Source of the DNA: Azolla caroliniana
Lineage: Eukaryota; Polypodiophyta
Assembly: GCA_043228905.1 (NCBI GenBank)
Contig: JBHGNT010000018.1
Span: forward strand, 16,244,001-16,308,000
DNA length: 64,000 nt
Reading direction: 5' to 3'
Shown: positions 50,589-58,901 of the stretch, piece after piece
Numbering within the stretch: the stretch's first letter is position 1
Layout: the number at the start of each line of letters is the position of its first letter
Notes under the pieces: generated by a model
Database searches by the model: none
Seen by the model: only the letters and a program-made list of their open reading frames with translations
What the model was told of the DNA's origin: nothing
Position numbers and translations under genes: made by a program

Positions 50589-51354
50589 GTGTTTATTCCT
50601 CGCAAGTCCGAGATATCAAACGTGAATTTTGGGAAGTGAAGATAGATGAAGTAAATAGGGAGAAGACCTGGGAGTGCCAAGGAATTCCCGAATTGCGATC
50701 TCTGCATGTTGTTCGCGGTTATTCCAGGTTGGATGGTCATTGTATTGCGGTTAGAGAATTGACTTGTTTTTGCTTCCATTGTGTGCAGGGAAATTGGAGA
50801 TATTGTCTAAACAAAGCATACATTCAGAATTGGGAGTATCACACTTTGAATGATAAGGAAGCAGTTGATGGAGAAACAGGGCAGAATGCTGACTTGGAGA
50901 TACTTTGAGTGATGTCTTGAACGTTGGGGATAACTTCGTTGTAAATGCTGAAGAAGGCAATTCAGAGGGTGTTGATTTCTATATATTAAAGTGCACGGTT
51001 AGTAAACAGTGTGCAAGGCAGAATATTGTAGATGCATGGGGAAATTTTGTATCTGCCGGGACATTCTACATCGAAGGCATTTTTTATGCAAAACTAGATG
51101 ACTACGAATATGTGTACAGGCTGTTAGAAGACAAACCAACGGCGTACATGTACTCTCATTTGGTCAGGTGCATCAACGTCCCAATGTCAGAATACAATAG
51201 CTGCTCAGGTTTATACACTGTTGGTGCTAATGTGTATGAATGTATTTACAATAGTATGCCATGGAATTTGTAGCTACAAGTAGCACTTACCATGTTCTCT
51301 AGTAAAACAAACATGTATTTCGCGAAAACAGTTAAATTAGCCTTTTTACACAAC

Positions 51355-51690
51355 TATTGTTCTAGCTAATTAGCTAGTACCATAGCTAATTAGCTACTAT
51401 GATAGCTAATTAGCTGCTAGTAGCTAATTAGCTACTAGGATAGCTTATTAGCTACTTTACACAACTATGGCAGTAGCTAATTAGCTAGTAGGATAGCTAA
51501 TTAGCTTTTTTACACAACTATGGTACTAGCTAATTAGCTAGTACCATAGCTAATTAGATACTAGGATAGTTAATTAGCTAGTAGCTCATTAGCTGCCAGT
51601 AGCTAATTAGCTAGTACCATAGCTAATTAGCTACTAGGATAGTTAATTAGCTAGTAGCTCAGCTAGTAGGATAGCTAATTAGAAAAGACT
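51355..51690 (+). repeat. Second palindrome array, between the two genes of H
   Basis: About 335 bases with TAGCTAATTAGCTA or close variants, in units such as TAGCTAATTAGCTAGTACCA and CTACTAGGATAGCTAATTAG. It lies after the transposase stop codon (51,273). Spacing is less regular than in the intron, and TTTTTACACAACTATGG segments are interspersed. Confidence 0.85.
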
Positions 51691-51697
51691 AAGCTTA

Positions 51698-51994
51698 TTA
51701 GCTACAATATGGTATACCTGTTAGTTTTATCCACTCATTTGGTAGAGCTGTACTGCAATCTCCCAAACAGAATGCAGCAATTCGACAGGCATGTTGAAAA
51801 CAAAGCAGATGGTATGTGTGGTTGCATGGTTGTAGGTGAATCAACAAAGACGCAGTTTTGTCCTCCACACCTAACCCGCAAGCGATGCAACGTGCTTGAA
51901 CTGTCAATAAATCATTTTCTGGTTCTGCTTCATTTGGTAAGGGAGCAAGAATGTTCAGGTCCAAATCCTGTCTGGTCCTTACCATTCCCTCCAC
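51698..51994 (-). CDS. RING-like zinc-finger ORF (possible extra exon)
   Basis: A minus-strand open frame of 98 codons, first ATG at 51,985. It contains CIACGLGV, about 17 residues, then CNHTYHLLC and a later CLGDC. The C-x2-C, C-x-H-x2-H-x2-C spacing resembles a RING-H2 finger with an irregular last pair. It could be a small gene of H or a fourth exon of the second gene: an acceptor CAG before 52,003 and a donor AAG/GGTAAA before the 52,300 stop are in the same phase. Neither is proven. Interval 52,003-52,299 has no other coding signal. Confidence 0.35.
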   Translation of the reverse strand: MEGMVRTRQDLDLNILAPLPNEAEPENDLLTVQARCIACGLGVEDKTASLLIHLQPCNHTYHLLCFQHACRIAAFCLGDCSTALPNEWIKLTGIPYCS

Positions 51995-52299
51995 AAAATG
52001 TAGCTGCTTCTTAAGGCAGCTAACTACCTATTCTTGATGAATGTATTGTTCCTTCAACACAATAGAGAAATTTACCGATTAATTATTCCTGTTGTTGAAA
52101 GATACACCAACTTTGGTCAGGAATCGTTAACTTACTTGAAGCTTATCCAAATTGTAATCTGCAACAGTATTTGCACCTAGAAGGTCCAGGTTCTTTTAAA
52201 GAACCTGGATCTCTATTTGCAGTTGTATTTTACGTTGGGGATCCAGTGGCCCCTCTAATTCAAGCTCCTATTGCGCAACCTATTCCAGATAATGCTTGA

Positions 52300-53875
52300 T
52301 TAGCACATTTTACCCTTAAAGTTATTTATAACACAATCACATACTAGCAAAACAATAGTTTCCTGAATCTTATTTCTAATCGTTGTAACAGCGGAAGTAA
52401 CTTTGCTCTCCATTGCAAAAGCCATTGTGGCTTTCTCTAAATCAGTCTTAAAAAATGCCAATGTCTCACAGGCTTCAAGGACATTTTTTTGCATATAGCT
52501 AACCAATGTCTCACCTGTATCATCGACATTGGCTTTCCTTGGGTGTTGATGTGGTGTATGCCCCTGGTCTTGCTGGGAGTCGGCAGTTGCATCAACAGTT
52601 GCCATGCTCCAAAATTTGTCTATTTTTTGTGCCAAGGTCCCCATCTTTCGGCATCTTTTTACCAATGCCTCACCATAGACTGCCCAAGCTACCCTATACA
52701 TTTCAGGGTCTCTGGATTCCTTCGCTGTTTTGCAGTACTCATATGCAAATGCTCTAGCAAATGAAACTGACAACTCATTGTTGACTGGGATCTCCTGATG
52801 AACTTTCTGGTGCAGTCTCATGCAGTCATCGTACAAGTCAGCTCGTACATGCTTCAGCTTGACCTTGCCTTTGACTCTAGGCACTGTATATTCTGTCATC
52901 CAATCTACATCACTGATCAATTTATCACTTAGGACAGCAGGGTCAACACCCTCGAGTGATAGACCATAGGTGTTGTGGAAGTCCTCCTTTGTCTCGCAAA
53001 ATTTTGCGAAGTTTAGCACTCTCGTATACGGAGGAACGAGCCATCTGAAATGTCATTTCAGAAATCAGAAATAGTGCAAAATCAGAATATCTGAGAATCA
53101 AAAACCCCAATCAACAACAACAAAAATGGTGCAAAATCTTTAACTTAGCAAATCAGAAACCCTAATCATAATTTGTATTCAGAAATTTGAAATCAGAAAC
53201 CCTAATCAAAATCTGTAATTAGAAGTTTGAAATCAGAAACCCTAATCAAAATCTGTAATCAGAAGTTTGTAACCAGAAACCTTATTCAGAAATTCTAATC
53301 AGAAATTTATAATCAAAAACCCTAATCAGAAATTTCAATCTGAAACCCTAATCAGAAATTTCAATCACAAACCCTAATCAGAAATCCTAAACAGAAATTT
53401 ATAAACAAAAACCCTATTCAGAAATTCTAATCAGAAATTCTAATCTGTAATCAAAATTTGTAACCAAAAACCCTATTCAGAAATTCTAATCAGAAATTTA
53501 TAATCAAAAACCCTAATCAGAAATTTATAAACAAAAACCCTAATCTGAAATTTCAATCAGAAACCCCAATCATCACTAAAGACAGGATTAAACACAAAAA
53601 AAGTAATATAAACACACCTGTTGCTACTCCCCGATTTGCGAGACATCCTTGTATGGGACTCCAAGGACTTCGCCCTATTCGATTTTGGGGAAATATGAAT
53701 CGGCACCAAAGTTCAAACAGTAGTCAAAAAGAAAAAAACAAATGTTTGGGGTTTCTGTAACTGAAACATACCTGGACGATGATCGAGCGGGTTCTGTGTT
53801 GTAGCTCTCAATCTGCAATGTCGATTTTCTACTGTTGCGGGAGCTACGTCTGCGTTCGTGCTCTGAGTACTCCAT
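52300..53875 (-). CDS. Element H second gene, three exons, function unknown
   Basis: Predicted exons on the minus strand are 53,875-53,772, 53,674-53,618 and 53,044-52,300. They total 906 bases, ATG to TAA, 301 residues. Each junction has GT-AG (CCAG/GTATGT, AATAG/GGCG, CAACAG/GTGTGT, TTTCAG/ATGG) and all phases agree, which strongly supports the model. The N-terminus is Ser/Arg-rich (RRRSSRNSRKS, MSRKSGSSNR). The main exon is helical and charged, with WLVPPYTRVLNFAKFCETK, SFARAFAYEYCKTAKESRD and KIDKFWSM. I recognise no family. The gene converges on the transposase, as accessory genes in some DNA transposons do. No stop breaks it, in contrast to the transposase. Confidence 0.7.
53045..53617 (-). 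repeat. Intron made of telo-box-like repeats
   Basis: A 573-bp intron of the second gene. On the plus strand it is a loose 20-40-bp repeat with AAACCCTAATC (about eight exact copies, several variants) alternating with AGAAATTT-type segments. AAACCCTAA equals the plant telo-box. The array lies on the antisense strand of the gene. Confidence 0.8.
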
Positions 53876-54009
53876 CTGCGTTCAAAATCAGACTTAGAAG
53901 TTCATTGATGGTGCTATTCCCCAAGTTCCACTACGTTTGAAACAGAAGTTAAAATATTTGAGTTTTTTCATAAATTAGTTTTTCAAATATTTGATTTTCC
54001 CACAAAAAA

Positions 54010-54068
54010 GACTAGCTAAACAAATAGCTAATTAGCTATGGCCATTTTAGTAGCTAATTAGCTATAAT
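54010..54068. repeat. Right subterminal palindromes of element H
   Basis: ATAGCTAATTAGCTATGG (about 54,022-54,040) and TAGTAGCTAATTAGCTATAA (about 54,049-54,068) lie just inside the right terminal repeat. They mirror the palindrome next to the left terminal repeat. Confidence 0.85.
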
Positions 54069-54071
54069 AGT

Positions 54072-54095
54072 GTTTCCACTCGCATGCTTTTACCC
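54072..54095 (-). repeat. Element H right terminal inverted repeat
   Basis: The minus strand reads GGGTAAAAGCATGCGAGTGG then AAAC. It pairs with 46,444-46,467 with one mismatch and is followed by the target duplication AGAT (54,096-54,099). Confidence 0.93.
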
Positions 54096-54099
54096 AGAT

Positions 54100-54709
54100 A
54101 CCTGTTGAATTGACCGGAAAAATATTCTTTTCTGCCATCCAACTGCAGGCACTTGATCTTCCCTTCCGTTTCCCGTTCAACCAGTCTTTGCAGGTTCTGG
54201 AAACACTCGAAGACTTCGCTCTTCCGCTCAATGAGATAGATCCATGTGTGCCAGCTGTAGTCGTCGATGAAGGAGACGAAATATCGACTCCCGCCAAGAC
54301 TCACGTTCTGTGTCGGTCCCCATACATCCGAATGAATAAGGTCGAGCTTGTTACGGCTACAGTTTCGTTTGGTGGGGAATGGAAGCTGGTGTTGTTTCCC
54401 GAGTTGGCAAGCTTCACATATTTGGGCCTTCCGGCCACTAAACTTCGGCAAACCGAAAACAACATGTTTCATTTGCAAGTCTTGAAGCCTCCGGTAATTG
54501 ACGTGGCCAATCTGCTTGTGCCAAAGATCGATATCCGATTCAATCTTCCGTCCTTTGGCGAACAAAGCGGTGTCGACGTCATTGATGTCGAGGATAAACA
54601 TCCTCCTGTCGTTGTGCCCTTGTGCAATGATTTGGCCATCTTCCTCGATGAAGCACCCAAGGTGCGTAAACTGCATCTGCATCCCCTGGTCGACAATCTA
54701 TCCAACTGA
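54100..54709 (-). pseudogene. Element G protease end and integrase N-terminal part
   Basis: A minus-strand frame with LWHKQIGHVNYRRLQDL, CEACQLGKQHQLPF (HHCC zinc site) and LDLIHSDVWGPTQNVSLGG (first catalytic Asp). It ends LQLDGRKEYFSGQFNRYL (second Asp region, where many Copia have SDNG), at the AGAT duplication of element H. The remainder of the domain is at 46,443 downward. Upstream (54,710-55,030) are protease and linker pieces with frame changes, including a degraded DSG region. Confidence 0.85.
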
Positions 54710-55034
54710 CACTAGGTTCTTCGTGATAGTCGGAACGTGTAATACATTCATCAGCTTCCCCCTCTATTCGACGTGGCTCAAAGGGACTTCTCCGACATGC
54801 ACGATTGGGTGGGGAGTGTCGTCTCCGGTTTTGACAACTCCCGGTTGTTCCGATTTCTCCAGGAAAGAGAACCACTATTTGTGGCTCGTCATGTGATTCG
54901 ACGCACCGGAATCAACGTACCACACTTCCTCCGATTTGGAAGTGGTCTTCTTCATCAAGTTAGCCTCGTGTTTCATCACCAAGGCTGGCCTGGCCCTTTA
55001 CTGGCTTTTCCGGTTTTGGATCCTCTCGATCCTT

Positions 55035-55922
55035 CTACGTAGTGCGAGTATTGCCGGATCCGGATCTCTCTGAATCGGCGCGCTTCTTCCAGCACTCGCT
55101 TTCTCTGTGGCCCTTTTTACCACAGTACCAGCATTCCGTGTCGGCCTTTGCTTGCCGGCCTCCGGCGCCGCCTTGATTCCCCCTGCTTGTGGAGGGTCCA
55201 AAATTGTTGTCGGCACGTTCTTTGTGCCTTCGGTCCAGCTCTTGCCGGCGGCTACCATTACAAGCCGACCCGCCTCGTCCACCACGCCCACGGGGCCGAT
55301 CTGCCTTCGTGTACAACATCCGGTTGTTGGTGGGTGCACTTGTTGACGCACCGACGTGGTTCTCCTCTAGAAGGAGCATCGACTGTAAGTCGAAAAATGA
55401 TGGCCTATTCTCACTCGTACAGACAGCCGTTCTGAAAACTCTGAACTTAGACGCTAACCTGCCAAGGCAAACCTACACCATCTCGTCCTCCTCGACGTTC
55501 ACGTTGACAGAGGCGAGTGAGTCGCAGATTTCTTTAATCTTGGTGGTGTAGTCAACCACTGACATATCTCGTTGTCGTACATTGCTCAACTCTTGCTTGA
55601 GTTGAAGCTTCCTGGCTGTAGTGCTTGTCGCGAAGACCTTTTTCAGATTTCCCCAAGCTTCTTTGGGCGTCTTGCCATCTTGGATATGGCTCAACAGCTG
55701 GTCTCCGACACTAGACGCAAAGCAGTACATCACTCTGCTTGCCGCTTGTTCCCACACAGGGAAGTCCTTGTGTGTCGCATGAGGTGTTGTGTCGTTAGCT
55801 TCGTCGACATAACTCCAGTAACCATGCCCAAACAGGTACTGGTGCATCTTGTAAGACCAAGATGCGTAGTTGGTTCTGTCGAGCTTCTCCACCGGCAGCG
55901 AGCTAGCCATTCCTCTATCCAT
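55035..55922 (-). pseudogene. Element G gag, frameshifted
   Basis: Starts at the ATG at 55,922 (MDRGMASSLPVEKLDRTNYA). A Copia Gag domain follows (MHQYLFGHGYWSYVDEAND, KTPKEAWGNLKKVFATS, KQELSNVRQRDMSVVDYT) to about 55,473. A deletion or frameshift near 55,400-55,470 separates it from the C-terminal part (55,379-55,035), with an Arg/Gly-rich stretch and the zinc knuckle CWYCGKKGHRESEC. It is related to element J gag. Confidence 0.85.
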
Positions 55923-56007
55923 TTTGCTTTTACCTGTTCTTCTTGGTTGGTTTCCTTTTCAAGCTATGTCCGCTGCAAAGGTTCTCAACCCTCGCGCTCT
56001 AATACCA

Positions 56008-56445
56008 TGTAAAAGAATACGTTGTGCGGAAGCAATAGAAAACCGAACACAAAAAACACAGGTTTAATGGAGAGCTTAGAATATACATAGTACGGATGAG
56101 AGACAGAGAATGAGCAAAACGTTAATAATCTATTACCAACAATAATAGTTCTCTGTACATAAAACGTGCTCAACAACACTATTTATACAAGTCCTAAGAG
56201 GACTGACTGAAGTACCGCGTACTGCAATGCTCACTCGAGCGTCTGACACTAACTCCGAGACTATTAACTACCTAGTAGTCTAGGCTACTACTAGGCTTCC
56301 GGTTACTGTTTGATCCAACTAACCGGCGCCCCAACTCATCAGCTCCCTTGCTCACCGGCTCACTGATCCGGCTCATCCTTCTGGATGCCAATCCGGCTTA
56401 GGCTTATTCAGCCGATCCAGATCCAATTGAGCTTGCCGCTTAACA
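56008..56445 (-). repeat. Element G 5' LTR
   Basis: 438 bp matching 37,300-37,725. The minus-strand start is TGTTAAGCGGC (one change from the 3' LTR) and the end is CTTTTACA. The primer site variant TGGTATTAGAGC adjoins it. A TATA-like TATAAATAGTGTTG lies on the minus strand around 56,174-56,188. Confidence 0.9.
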
Positions 56446-56589
56446 ACTATTTAATAGTCAAGGGGCAAATTGACCCCATTCAGAATGAAGACCCTCCAGA
56501 AAGATACAACCCACTTGAATGGGAAAAACTCAACAGAATCGTCTGAGCCACCATTCGGATGCATCTATCGGAGTCTGTGTACTTCACGG
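56446..56589 (+). pseudogene. Element I gag, second segment
   Basis: Continues the 37,210 frame: LIVKGQIDPIQNEDPPERYN, WEKLNRIV, a TGA at 56,544-56,546 where Trp is expected, ATIRMHLSESVYFT. It is cut by element L. The frame resumes at 57,757 or just before. Confidence 0.8.
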
Positions 56590-57752
56590 TGTCGTGAAAA
56601 AAAATCCATCACTACGTGCGGATCGTGAGGTGGAACCGCCGGGGTCCTGGACCGGAAGGATTCGAAGTTTGAACTTGCTTTAGCAAGAAAGTATCTAAGA
56701 TAGATTGAAAGAGAGAGAGCTTGAGATAAAGATTAAATGCTTGACTTTAGATTTGGGAGACAAGATTAATACATCACCAAACGGGATAACGAATTTTCTT
56801 ACTTTTAATTTTTTACTTTAGATTGAGAGAGATTGATATGACGAAAGAGAGATATTGAGATAAAGATTGAACTTTTAACTTTTAGATTTAAGAGAGAAGA
56901 TACATCAACAATAGGATTACAAGTTTCTTATTTTTCCCAAATTTTTCATTAGTTTCATTTACTTGATTCCTCCACTCTTTTATAGATGCTCCCATGCATA
57001 TGGTGCATGTGAGGGTGCAAGACATGCACGTAATGCATGAAATGGATGCAATGCATGCTTGCCATGTCATCATCTAAGCTCTCATGTATGAGAATTTACA
57101 TGTAAAAGTATAATGATAAAAATATTACTTCTAAGGAAATGACTTGGCTTAGTGGTAAGTATATTGCTTCCTATCTTGGAGGTGCAAGGTTCAAGCCTTA
57201 TTCACATCTGTTTTAAAATAGAAAATACTACAAGGCTTTTGGTCTTGTATTTACACCGAAAATCTTCAAAACACCATGCATCGCGATCAACCGACCGATC
57301 CGTCTTTTCGGTCCCGTCCGATCGCCGTCTGGGTCCGGTCGGCCAAAACCTTTACAAGTTGTTAGGCCACGCCCATTCATCCAATTAGTTTAGCTCAAGT
57401 CACCTTGGACATTCTATGATCCACTCCTAGACACAAAGTAATAGATTTTGGCCCTGCTTATATACTCTGGGATCCTTATTTGTTCTGTCTATGTGGGATA
57501 TCTCGTAGTTTTGTTTTTTCTCTTATTCTTCATAAACTTCATGCCCACATAACTTGCCACTTAGTTGTCCATTTCTTATGTGGTAAAATGTATTTGAAAG
57601 CTCTTGAAGACCTCCATCTTTTTGTACCAAGATATTAAACTAGTATAAAATAGTGTTTTCAATATTATTGTTTTATGTTGTGTGTGAAGAACCACACTAG
57701 ATTTTGTACATTCAATTCAATTTTCACACCATTGTCGAAAATCTTCACGACA
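56590..57752. mobile_element. Element L, 1.16-kb insertion with TGTCGTGAA termini
   Basis: Insertion in the gag of element I, defined by exact frame continuation of gag on either side and a 4-bp duplication ACGG (56,586-56,589 and 57,753-57,756). The termini are inverted repeats: TGTCGTGAA at the start and its complement TTCACGACA at the end. TG..CA ends allow a solo LTR, and the inverted ends allow a small DNA transposon. Inside are a roughly 130-bp degenerate direct repeat (56,700-56,930) and a tRNA-like segment (57,141-57,205). No convincing coding region is present. Its terminal nine bases match those of the Gypsy M LTR. Confidence 0.65.
57141..57205 (+). other. tRNA-like segment (possible SINE relic) inside element L
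   Basis: TGGCTTAGTGGTAAG (A-box-like) and GGTTCAAGCC at 57,188-57,197 (B-box-like) are spaced as in tRNA genes and tRNA-derived SINEs. The arms do not fold into a convincing complete tRNA, and there is no acceptor stem I can pair. It is therefore most likely a tRNA-derived relic. Confidence 0.35.
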
Positions 57753-58132
57753 ACGGTGCAATCGTGTTTGACTGCCTTCCAACTATGGAAGACACTTTCG
57801 GACACTTATGAAAAGGAGGTCTTCGCCACCAAGATATGCCTGATTCGACGCGTTTATAACCTTCAGATTAAAGAGTCTGACTCGGTCCAGGCACATCTAA
57901 ACGATTACGAAAGCTTAAGCTCCCAAATTTCAGCCCAAGGGATGATTATCAATGATGAACTAAAAGCAATGTTGCTCATGAGTAGTCTCCCTCCTTCGTG
58001 GGAAACTTTCATTACAACCGTGTGCAATGCGTCGACAGCTGTCGTCAAGTACTCCTTAGTCATGAGTGCAATTCTAACTGAAGCAGCTCGGAGAAAATCG
58101 TTTCCTAACGATTCAGCCAACAACGCTTACGT
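57753..58132 (+). pseudogene. Element I gag, third segment
   Basis: Gag continuation: AFQLWKTLSDTYEKEVFATK, VYNLQIKESDSVQAHLNDYE, MLLMSSLPPSWETF and EAARRKSFPNDSANNAYV. The open frame ends at the insertion of Gypsy M at 58,133. Residues after that belong to M's LTR. No zinc knuckle is present before the break. Confidence 0.85.
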
Positions 58133-58826
58133 TGTCGCGTTGTTACGCGCGTGCGTACAGAACGAGGCGGGACCACCGAGGTCTTGGACCGAGAAATAGT
58201 TGAGAAGGAGGAGAACAAAAAGGCAACAGACGCACTTGCACACGCACAGACACGGGAGCACACAGGAATCACAGTCCAACAACACAGCAAACGAGACGAC
58301 TAGAAGTCCGAGTATAAGAACACGTATGTATACAAATATATATATATATATATCAAGACGGTTACAACTAACAGGCCGGCAAGGCGAACACCGCCGCCTG
58401 TTCACTCACACACAGAAGAGCGAGATGGAGACTCTGCCGGAAGCACACGGGTGATCCACGGAGCAGAGTCAGCCTCCCGAAACCTACGCAAAAAGGGCTA
58501 TGGAGAGTGGCAGAGGAGAAGGGCTCGGTCCCAGTCCGGCAACACTTCGTCCTGTCTAACGCGCGATACCTTTTCCATTCCTCTCCCTCTCTTTTATAGC
58601 CCAAGGAGGGAGGCCGTTATCATCCGTTACATCACATTAATTCTCTGTCCTTTCAGACAGAGATACACCCCGATTCTCTCCCTATTGAATGCGTGCTACC
58701 TAGGATTTCACCTCAACCTACTTGTACCTACCTACTTACCATACAACGAAAAGTGTGCTCGCGTGTAAGGGCCGGTTTACACACGCTAAACTCGGTTTCC
58801 GCCTAGGGACGGTTTTCTTCACGACA
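58133..58826 (-). repeat. Element M 3' LTR
   Basis: 694 bp. The minus strand begins TGTCGTGAAGAAAACCG and ends ACGCGACA. A TATA-like TATAAAAGAGAGGG lies on the minus strand around 58,586-58,599, and an (AT)n run at 58,335-58,354. The other LTR is not in the window, so the outer end rests on the TG and CA termini and the gag break. Confidence 0.8.
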
Positions 58827-58901
58827 TCCGCCCCCACCTAACCGCGCATCCACCGGTACGCGCCAAAATTGGGCACTTGCTGGAGAAAACCGGTCCATGC
58901 T

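Larger units (their letters stand above)
47619..51273 (+). pseudogene. Element H transposase gene, two exons, disrupted
   Basis: Exon 1 (47,619-48,368, 250 codons) ends at CAG/GTATTT. Exon 2 starts at 49,275 after TTACGCAG, in the same phase. Exon 1 carries a helix-turn-helix segment (ISELSKVIGISRKTVYN). Exon 2 holds a Cys-rich region (CCCIYHVQMGF, CTCGCPIY, CQDCGPTRFRWC) and a DDE-type core: SVVDFAENYTF, then FFISDDKKHD, then WFDGAASQFK and NFFGSGHGKGEHDGVG. This order recurs in a transposase family I associate with Sola-like elements. Lesions are TAG at 50,154-50,156, a 173-bp tandem duplication (50,243-50,588) that shifts the frame, and a frameshift near 50,900. The C-terminal part (50,905-51,273) remains open. 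The product is non-functional as assembled. Confidence 0.8.
46444..54095 (+). mobile_element. DNA transposon H, Sola-like candidate, with two convergent genes
   Basis: A 7,652-bp element with 24-bp terminal inverted repeats (left GGGTGAAAGCATGCGAGTGG, right complement the same except one base) and the 4-bp duplication AGAT (46,440-46,443 and 54,096-54,099). Removing it with one AGAT gives an uninterrupted integrase frame in element G. It encodes a decayed two-exon transposase (plus) and a three-exon second gene (minus), with a RING-like ORF between them. TAGCTAATTAGCTA-type palindromes occur at both subterminal regions, in the transposase intron and between the genes. A 4-bp duplication and this transposase type suggest the Sola superfamily. 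That assignment is from memory and moderate. Confidence 0.85.
37300..56445 (-). mobile_element. Copia LTR retrotransposon G (nested host of F and H)
   Basis: A minus-strand Copia flanked by the perfect duplication ACTAT (37,295-37,299 and 56,446-56,450). LTRs at 37,300-37,725 and 56,008-56,445 are about 5 percent diverged, with small indels. The primer site on the minus strand is the variant TGGTATTAGAGC (56,007-55,996). Gag, protease, integrase, RT and RNase H run from high to low coordinate, ending in an unusual C-terminal extension. Element F interrupts RNase H and DNA transposon H interrupts integrase. Joining across H restores an open frame, so G was less decayed when H arrived. Confidence 0.92.
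36402..58132 (+). mobile_element. Copia retrotransposon I (5' part; split by G, L and M)
   Basis: A plus-strand Copia with its 5' LTR at 36,402-36,725, primer site TGGTATCAGAGC at 36,728-36,739, a leader, and gag beginning at 37,210. Gag is interrupted by G at 37,300, resumes at 56,446, is interrupted by L at 56,590, resumes at 57,753 and is finally cut by Gypsy M at 58,133. The rest is outside the window or lost. It inserted into fragment J. Leader 36,740-37,209 shows no coding signal. Confidence 0.8.

Noticed and set aside
53045-53617. Interstitial telomere tract
   Set aside because: The repeats contain AAACCCTAA but not tandem TTTAGGG units. The unit is longer, variable and bounded by splice sites.
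46444-54095. H as an 8- or 9-bp-duplication element (hAT or Mutator)
   Set aside because: The flanks give only AGAT as a duplication, and longer duplications would break the restored integrase frame of G.
57141-57205. Functional tRNA gene
   Set aside because: A and B boxes are present but the acceptor and anticodon stems do not pair convincingly.
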